Shown: piece by piece, positions 6,036 to 11,195 of the stretch
How the letters are laid out: every line of letters starts with the position of its first letter
Position numbering within the stretch: position 1 is the stretch's first letter
Source: Planctomycetota bacterium
GTDB lineage: Bacteria; Planctomycetota; Planctomycetia; Pirellulales; Thermoguttaceae
Direction: 5' to 3'
DNA: 11,195 bases
Assembly (NCBI GenBank): GCA_013202535.1
Contig: JABMRP010000043.1
Coordinates: 1 to 11,195, forward strand
Program-made: the position numbers and the translations under genes
The notes under the pieces: generated by a model
The model's input: only the letters and a program-made list of their open reading frames with translations
Told to the model about the DNA's origin: nothing
Database searches by the model: none

Positions 6036-6860
6036 ATGATGCCACCTGTACGATATGCCGTTGCCGTAAGTGTCGTGTTGCTGTTTGCCGGTTTGGCCGG
6101 TGACCTTCGGGGCGCCGAGCCGGCGACCATCTTCAATTTCTTCGGGATTCCGCAGGGCGTCAACAAAGTTCGTGACGCCGTGGTCAATCGCAAGGGGAAT
6201 TTTCCCGGCCTGGAGCGCAAGCCGGCGCTAAAGGCGATCACCGATCCGGCCAATCTGGAATCGGAAGTTCCTGCCATTCGCGTGGCGGCCGAGGTGAAGA
6301 AGGACATCGACCTGGCGCCGCAGAAGATCAAGGCCATCAAGTACCTGGCCGAGGTCGGGTGCAGTTGTCAGGAGGGTGTGAAGGATGCCTTGCTGGCCTC
6401 ATTGGACGACTGTACCGAAGCGGTCCGTTATGAAGCGGCGCTGGCTTTTTGCCACGCGGCGGGTAATCCCTGCCGCCGTTGCGAACGGGGGAGTTGTTGC
6501 GCGCCGGACGTCGTTGAGAAGTTAACGGACATGGCCCACGGGCAGGATGAACGCGGGTGTTGCTCGGAACCGTCCGCCCGGGTTCGACAGATGGCGGCCG
6601 CGGCATTGCGAGCGTGTAACCGGATGGCTCCCGTTCGCGAGACACCGATTCGCGAGACACCGGTCGAAATGCCGTTGGAGGCTCCGCCGGCTCTGCCGTC
6701 CGAGCCGATGCCCCCGATTCCGGCACCCCTTCCCATGACCATGGGACCCGTGTCCGGCGTGAGATCGGTTGCTTTGATTCAACCAATCGAGCCAAAGCCG
6801 ATGCCCGCGGTGAAGCGGTTGGAGCCGCCGCGGCAGTGGATTATTCCGGAGCCCGAGTAG
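6036..6860 (+). CDS. Paralogue A: secreted Cys-rich helical-repeat protein with Pro-rich tail, no barrel
   Basis: A 274-residue exported protein of unknown function. The start is the first of two adjacent ATGs, 6-7 nt after GAGGGGGGA (6021-6029). Residues 1-27 form a signal peptide (hydrophobic VAVSVVLLFAGLAG, cleavage around RG-AEP). The domain from about 30 to 196 begins with IFNFFGIPQGVNKVRDAVVN and continues with HEAT-like helices such as QKIKAIKYLAEVG and DDCTEAVRYEAALAFC. It contains 11 cysteines (109, 111, 126, 139, 146, 149, 154, 155, 175, 176, 194), all conserved in paralogues B and C. The tail (197-274) is low-complexity and rich in Pro, Met and Glu, with a duplicated RETP unit, and replaces the linker and barrel of its neighbours. 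There is no lipobox. It is first in a same-strand series and probably co-transcribed with B, 96 bp downstream. A periplasmic or cell-wall structural or binding role is inferred only. Confidence 0.85.
   Translation: MMPPVRYAVAVSVVLLFAGLAGDLRGAEPATIFNFFGIPQGVNKVRDAVVNRKGNFPGLERKPALKAITDPANLESEVPAIRVAAEVKKDIDLAPQKIKAIKYLAEVGCSCQEGVKDALLASLDDCTEAVRYEAALAFCHAAGNPCRRCERGSCCAPDVVEKLTDMAHGQDERGCCSEPSARVRQMAAAALRACNRMAPVRETPIRETPVEMPLEAPPALPSEPMPPIPAPLPMTMGPVSGVRSVALIQPIEPKPMPAVKRLEPPRQWIIPEPE
6634..6662 (+). repeat. 15-bp-period tandem repeat coding (I/V)RETP in paralogue A
   Basis: TTCGCGAGACACCG occurs at 6634-6647 and again at 6649-6662, in frame, encoding two consecutive RETP-type units at the start of the Pro-rich tail. 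It is a small slippage-type duplication that adds one pentapeptide and keeps the frame. Confidence 0.7.
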
Positions 6861-6941
6861 TCGATTCGACATTCAGCAGCCAACGGCCGACGACGCATGG
6901 AAGAGCAACGTCGGCCGGGCGATTATCGTTCGATCGGAACA

Positions 6942-6948
6942 TGGAAGG
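6942..6948 (+). promoter_or_regulatory. Ribosome binding site deciding the GTG start of paralogue B
   Basis: GGAAGGA is 8 nt before the GTG at 6957. The in-frame ATG at 6897 lacks such a site and would add 20 mostly polar residues ahead of the signal peptide, so GTG is preferred. Confidence 0.65.
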
Positions 6949-6956
6949 ACCGTATC

Positions 6957-8879
6957 GTGAAAACCTCGTGTTGCGCCGCAGTCGTTTTGGTGTTGGCCGT
7001 TCTGGTATTTGGGGAAAGTTCGGCTAAGGCAGCCGAAGTGCCGGCCGCGCCGCCGACCCTCTTCAACCTCTTCGGAATCCCGCAGGGAGTCAACAAGGTT
7101 TTCGACGCGGCGATTAACCGCAAGGGAAACCATCCCGGGCTGGAACGCGGCGCGCCGGTGTTGGCGCTTGCCGCTCCGGAGAACCTCGAATCGGAGGTCC
7201 CGGCCATCAAGGTGGCCGCTCAAATCAAGGCCGACGAAGACTTGCAGCAGCAGAAGATCAAGGGCATCCGGTACTTGGCCTCCGTGGGGTGTGAGTGTCA
7301 CGAGGGTGTCAAGGAGGCCTTGCTGGCCTCGCTGGACGACTGCGACGAAGAGGTGCGCTATGAAGCGGCACAAGCCTTCTGTCATACGGCGGGCAATCCG
7401 TGCAAGACCTGTCACTCGGGGAGTTGCTGCGCTCCCGACGTGGTCGACAAACTCTCGGAGATGGCGTACGGCCGCGACGACACGGGTTGTTGCTTCGAAC
7501 CCTCGGCCCGAGTCCGCCAGGCAGCCCAACGGGCGTTGAACGCTTGTCGGCGGATGACCGGATCCTCGCCCTTCGTACCCGATGGCCGTGAGCATCCGGT
7601 GCTTGAGCCCAGCGGCGAAGCCGGCGCTGCCTTCATGGGGGACGACGGTAACGGCGGTGTCGCGGCGCAAACGGCCTCGTATGGAGGAGACGTTTCCTTC
7701 GACTCGGTCAGTTTGACGAGGTTCGGGCAGGGTGGTTGCACGAGTTGCTCATCGGGAGGCTGCGCCTCGTGTGACGGCTCGGGACCCTGTGGTGGCGGCG
7801 CCGGAACGCCCGGCGCGGGCTCCTCGGGAGGCGGACCGCTGGGTGGCGATCTGTTGGCCGGCGGACCGGGTGGATTCGGCGAAACGTTCGGCGCCATGTC
7901 CGGCCCGCAGTCGATGGCACCGAGCATGATCGGCGATAGCTATTTCGGCGGATTGATTAGTGTTCCGGGTCCGCTTAACGAATCGATCCGTCTCATCTCG
8001 GTTCCCATCGCCGGCGGGGATCGCCGATTCAAGATCGCGGAGAACAACAGCCCCATTCCCGTCGACCGTGTTTTCTTCAACTACAATCACTTTCAGGACG
8101 CCCTGCAAACCGCCAGCGGATCGCGGGGGAACCTCGATCGCTTCACGTTCGGCGTGGAGAAGACGTTCTTTTGCGGACGCTGCTCGGCCGAGCTTCGGGT
8201 GCCGTTTGCCTCCGGCTTGAACTCCGATCAATCGTATGCCTTGGGTTCGCCGCTGACGGGAACCGAGTTCGGAAATGTGAGCTTTGCCCTGAAGGGGATC
8301 GTCCGGCAGACGAAAACGACCGTCTTGTCGGTCGGGCTCGGGATGGTCCTTCCCACCGGCGACGACGGGCGGGTGATTGACGACGGTGAAGTCGTTACCA
8401 TGGTGGAAAACGAGGCCTTCCACCTCCAGCCGTTTGTGGGCTATTTGTGGACTCCGGGGCCGTGTTGGTTCGTGGAGGCGTTTGCTCAACTCGATTTCGA
8501 TACGAATGGAAACGGCGTGAGCCGCCCCGCCGGAGCCAACAACCGTCTGCTGGGGGTGGGCGTCCTGCAAGACCAGAACCTGGCGATGCTCGACCTGACG
8601 GTTGGCCGCTGGATCTATCGCAACCGCAAGGCGAAGTGGATTCGCGGAATAGCGCCCTTGGTCGAATTGCACTATACAAGCACGATTCAAGACGCGGATT
8701 TCGTGGAGGGCATCGGGAATCGCTACAACCGCATGGACGCGCTGAACATCACCGGCGGTCTCCACTTCCAGGTGGGGGCAAGTTCGCAGCTTCGTGTTGC
8801 CGCGGTCGCGCCGTTGCGTACCGGGTCCGACGCGTTCTTTCCCGCGGAAGTTTCCTTGCAATTCAATCGCCGATATTGA
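6957..8879 (+). CDS. Paralogue B: secreted Cys-rich helical-repeat domain fused to a predicted outer-membrane beta-barrel
   Basis: 640 residues, function unknown. Signal peptide 1-25 (CCAAVVLVLAVLVFG core, cleavage near AKA-AEV). The helical-repeat domain, about 33-200, opens with LFNLFGIPQGVNKVFDAAIN and carries the same 11 cysteines as A (112, 114, 129, 142, 149, 152, 157, 158, 178, 179, 197). A Gly/Cys linker, about 255-300, has a C..C...C..C......C pattern, followed by GGFGETFGA and SGPQSMAP, shared nearly word for word with paralogue C. Residues from about 357 (FKIAENNSPIPVDRVFF) to the end alternate polar and hydrophobic residues, with aromatic belts and glycine turns (FTFGVEKTFF, SVGLGMVLPTGDD, FVGYLWTP), and finish in SLQFNRRY with a terminal tyrosine, as in Bam-inserted outer-membrane barrels. 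CKTCH (149-153) looks like a haem c site but is not conserved in A or C. Paralogue C starts 21 bp after its stop. Confidence 0.87.
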   Translation: MKTSCCAAVVLVLAVLVFGESSAKAAEVPAAPPTLFNLFGIPQGVNKVFDAAINRKGNHPGLERGAPVLALAAPENLESEVPAIKVAAQIKADEDLQQQKIKGIRYLASVGCECHEGVKEALLASLDDCDEEVRYEAAQAFCHTAGNPCKTCHSGSCCAPDVVDKLSEMAYGRDDTGCCFEPSARVRQAAQRALNACRRMTGSSPFVPDGREHPVLEPSGEAGAAFMGDDGNGGVAAQTASYGGDVSFDSVSLTRFGQGGCTSCSSGGCASCDGSGPCGGGAGTPGAGSSGGGPLGGDLLAGGPGGFGETFGAMSGPQSMAPSMIGDSYFGGLISVPGPLNESIRLISVPIAGGDRRFKIAENNSPIPVDRVFFNYNHFQDALQTASGSRGNLDRFTFGVEKTFFCGRCSAELRVPFASGLNSDQSYALGSPLTGTEFGNVSFALKGIVRQTKTTVLSVGLGMVLPTGDDGRVIDDGEVVTMVENEAFHLQPFVGYLWTPGPCWFVEAFAQLDFDTNGNGVSRPAGANNRLLGVGVLQDQNLAMLDLTVGRWIYRNRKAKWIRGIAPLVELHYTSTIQDADFVEGIGNRYNRMDALNITGGLHFQVGASSQLRVAAVAPLRTGSDAFFPAEVSLQFNRRY

Positions 8880-8900
8880 TAAGGGCAGAGTAACTCCGTC

Positions 8901-11195
8901 ATGAAGATCGCCGTTCTTCGCACGCTGACCATCGGCATGGTCGTCCTGCTAGTCGTTGGTTCCGAGGGCAAAGCGGCCGAAGTACCGGCGGCCCCTCCGA
9001 CCCTTCTGAACCTGTTTGGGATTCCGCAGGGGATCAACAAAGCTCGCGATGCGGTCGTCAATCGCAGCGGCAAACATCCCAAGCTGGAACGAACCCCGCC
9101 GCTCAAAGCGATCGGCGACCCGGCCTTCCTTGAGTCCGACGTGCCGGTCTTGAAGGTTGCCGCCCAGGCCAAGATCGACGCCGACCTGCAAGGCCAGAAA
9201 ATCAAGGGCATTCGCTATCTCGCCACCATCGGCTGCGATTGTCACGAAGGGGTCAAGGAGGCCCTATTGGCTTCGCTGGACGACTGCGACGAGGCGGTGC
9301 GATTCGAGGCGGCCATGGCCTTCTGTCAGACCGCCGGCAGCCGATGCAAACCGTGCGGCGGTACCTGTTGCGCCGCCGACGTGGTCGACAAACTTTCGGA
9401 AATGGCCTACGCCCGCGACGCCACGGGCTGCTGCGTGGAGCCGTCGCAACGGGTCCGGCAGGCCGCACAAAGGGCGCTCTCGGCTTGCCGCCGCGCGAGC
9501 GGATCCACGCCCGGGGAGCCCGGTCGCGAACATCCGGTCGTGGAGCCCGCGGGCGAAGGACCGCTGGCGTTTGCCGGCGACGGCGAATCTGCCGGCGTCA
9601 TTTATTCCGTCTCGACGGCCACGGGTCAGACGATCGTCGACCCGATCAACATGACGACGGTCGGTCGCCGAGCTTGTACCGGTGGGTGCGGAAAGGCGGG
9701 AGGATGCGGCGGTGACGCGACTTGTGGCGGAGCCGGTGCAGCGATGGGGCCTTCCGACGGCGGCCCCATTTCGCCCGACTTGTTGGCCGGTTCGCCCGGT
9801 GGATTCGGCGAGACGTTCGGCGCGACATCCGGTCCGCAGTCGATGGCACCGAACATGATCGGCGATTCTTTCGGCGGGTCAAGCAGCCGGTCGCTTATTG
9901 CCATTGATCGCCTATCCGTGTTGGAATCGCCGCCGGTGGACAACTCGAGCGTCGAGTTCAGTATCAATCCACCGGGCGATCCACTTGTGCTCCGCTACAG
10001 GGGGGCTCCCGTCGTCATCGACGGAGTCGCGTTCGCCACGGGCTTCCTTTTCGAGACGGTCGTGTCAAAAGCCCAAGCCGATGCCATTGTCATCGCGGAC
10101 CCCTCGACTCCTCTTGCCGTGGCCGAGCCAACGTCCATTACGCCCTCGGCCGATGCGGTGTTGACCGGCCGTAATCCGGGGACCGCGGGAGCCACGCGTT
10201 ACGTCTCCGGTACGGCAACGCTCGACAACCCGTCCTTTCCGCGGGGACCGCTGGATATCGGCGACGACTTCGGATCGGTGTTTCATTACCAGTACGAAGT
10301 ATTCCTCGACATTCCCAGTCCCGGGGCCGGCGGCACCGTGGGCCGGTTGAAGATCGCCGACAACACCAGCCCGATTCCCCGCGACCGCCTGATCTTCGAT
10401 TACCACTACTTCAACAACGCCGCCCTGTTTGGGTCCGGCGTGGATGTCAACCGCTTCACGCTCGGACTGGAGAAGACGTTTTTCGACGGCATGGCCTCGT
10501 TCGAGTTGAAGGCGCCCATGGCCACCGGCCTGGACAGCACGGTCGTGGCCGACGGCGTGACGGGCATGTCGCACGGTGAATTCGGCAACCTCGGGCTGAC
10601 CTTCAAGGCGCTGCTCTTTCAGACCAAGAGTTGGGGCGTCTCGGCCGGATTAACCGTGGCCGCTCCGACCGGCGACGACACGGTCGTCGCGCTGACCGAC
10701 GGCACGCCGCTGGTTCGCATCCGCAACGAGTCCGTCCACCTGGCGCCGTTTCTCGGTTGCCTGTGGACGCCTGACGACCGATTCTTCGCCCAGGGCTTCT
10801 TCCAAGTCGACGTCGACCCTAGCGGCAACGCCGTCTCGACGAACTTCTTCGGAAGCGGTCTGCAGTCGGTCGGCGTGCTGCAAGACGCCACGCTGATGTA
10901 CGTCGACGCGGGTGTCGGCTACTGGTCTTACCGATGTCGTCACCCCAAACGCCGCTTGACTGGCGTAGCCTGGACGGCCGAAGTTCATTGGAATCGTTCG
11001 CTCCAGGCAAGCGACGTCGTGACCGACGCCAACTTCACCATCGGCAGCCGAGCTTCCACTTTCGAGGCCGTCAACCTGACGCTCGGCAGCCACCTGGAGT
11101 TCAACCACCGCACCACGCTTACGCTCGGTTACGCCGTGCCGTTGGGCGGCGGTCAGGACCGGCAGTTCGACGGCGAGTTGCGCGTGATGCTCAAC
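8901..11195 (+). CDS. Paralogue C: secreted Cys-rich helical-repeat and beta-barrel protein with extra ~150-residue segment, 3' truncated
   Basis: The frame is open from ATG 8901 to the window edge (765 codons, no stop). Signal peptide 1-25 (IGMVVLLVVGSEGKA, cleavage before AEV). The helical-repeat domain, about 33-199, has the same 11 cysteines as A and B, with one residue fewer between the sixth and seventh. The linker (255-325) is Gly/Cys-rich (C259, C263, C269, C275) and ends in GGFGETFGA and SGPQSMAP as in B. About residues 327-478 have no counterpart in B: a segment with strand-like character (PLVLRYRGAPVVIDGVAFA, TRYVSGTATLDN, VFHYQYEVFLDIP). The barrel resumes at RLKIADNTSPIPRDRLIF. 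FDGELRVMLN at the edge aligns with the last residues of B (FPAEVSLQFNRRY), so only about three to ten residues are missing. The gene starts 21 bp after B's stop, so they very likely share a transcript. Function unknown; predicted outer-membrane protein. Confidence 0.86.
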   Translation, partial: MKIAVLRTLTIGMVVLLVVGSEGKAAEVPAAPPTLLNLFGIPQGINKARDAVVNRSGKHPKLERTPPLKAIGDPAFLESDVPVLKVAAQAKIDADLQGQKIKGIRYLATIGCDCHEGVKEALLASLDDCDEAVRFEAAMAFCQTAGSRCKPCGGTCCAADVVDKLSEMAYARDATGCCVEPSQRVRQAAQRALSACRRASGSTPGEPGREHPVVEPAGEGPLAFAGDGESAGVIYSVSTATGQTIVDPINMTTVGRRACTGGCGKAGGCGGDATCGGAGAAMGPSDGGPISPDLLAGSPGGFGETFGATSGPQSMAPNMIGDSFGGSSSRSLIAIDRLSVLESPPVDNSSVEFSINPPGDPLVLRYRGAPVVIDGVAFATGFLFETVVSKAQADAIVIADPSTPLAVAEPTSITPSADAVLTGRNPGTAGATRYVSGTATLDNPSFPRGPLDIGDDFGSVFHYQYEVFLDIPSPGAGGTVGRLKIADNTSPIPRDRLIFDYHYFNNAALFGSGVDVNRFTLGLEKTFFDGMASFELKAPMATGLDSTVVADGVTGMSHGEFGNLGLTFKALLFQTKSWGVSAGLTVAAPTGDDTVVALTDGTPLVRIRNESVHLAPFLGCLWTPDDRFFAQGFFQVDVDPSGNAVSTNFFGSGLQSVGVLQDATLMYVDAGVGYWSYRCRHPKRRLTGVAWTAEVHWNRSLQASDVVTDANFTIGSRASTFEAVNLTLGSHLEFNHRTTLTLGYAVPLGGGQDRQFDGELRVMLN

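Overview
The window is GC-rich bacterial DNA that most resembles a planctomycete, probably of the Pirellulales. Three things suggest this: a tandem family of secreted Cys-rich helical-repeat/beta-barrel proteins of a planctomycete type, a dispersed-looking palindromic repeat built on GGCACACGGAGTGTGCC, and many genes in small, loosely packed units. The assignment rests on pattern recognition, not on a search.

Layout. (1) 1-833 (+): 3' part of a low-specificity L-threonine aldolase. Its 3' end overlaps by 26 bp the end of a convergent secreted alpha/beta-hydrolase (808-1605, -). (2) A 220-bp divergent spacer carries a plausible promoter, followed by a mannonate-dehydratase-like TIM-barrel enzyme (1826-2896, +). 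(3) Its stop codon lies inside one arm of an approximately 134-bp inverted-repeat element (2893-3026) that fills the convergent spacer up to the next gene. (4) A two-gene minus-strand operon of Cys/Met-metabolism PLP enzymes: a plant-like cystathionine gamma-synthase (4218-5429) followed after 33 bp by a second gamma-family enzyme (3036-4184). Together they look like a transsulfuration pair. The operon has a structured 5' leader with an intrinsic terminator (8-U tract) about 63 nt before the start codon, so it is probably controlled by attenuation or a riboswitch whose class I cannot identify. (5) 6036-11195 (+): three tandem paralogues (A, B, C) that share a signal peptide and an N-terminal helical-repeat domain with 11 invariant cysteines. 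A ends in a Pro-rich tail. B and C add a Cys/Gly-rich linker and a C-terminal region that looks like an outer-membrane beta-barrel. C also has about 150 extra residues before the barrel and runs off the right edge, only a few residues short of its expected end.

The first half is ordinary central metabolism (threonine, hexuronate, sulfur amino acids). The two parts worth a second look are the uncharacterised leader upstream of the cystathionine gamma-synthase and the three-paralogue envelope-protein cluster.
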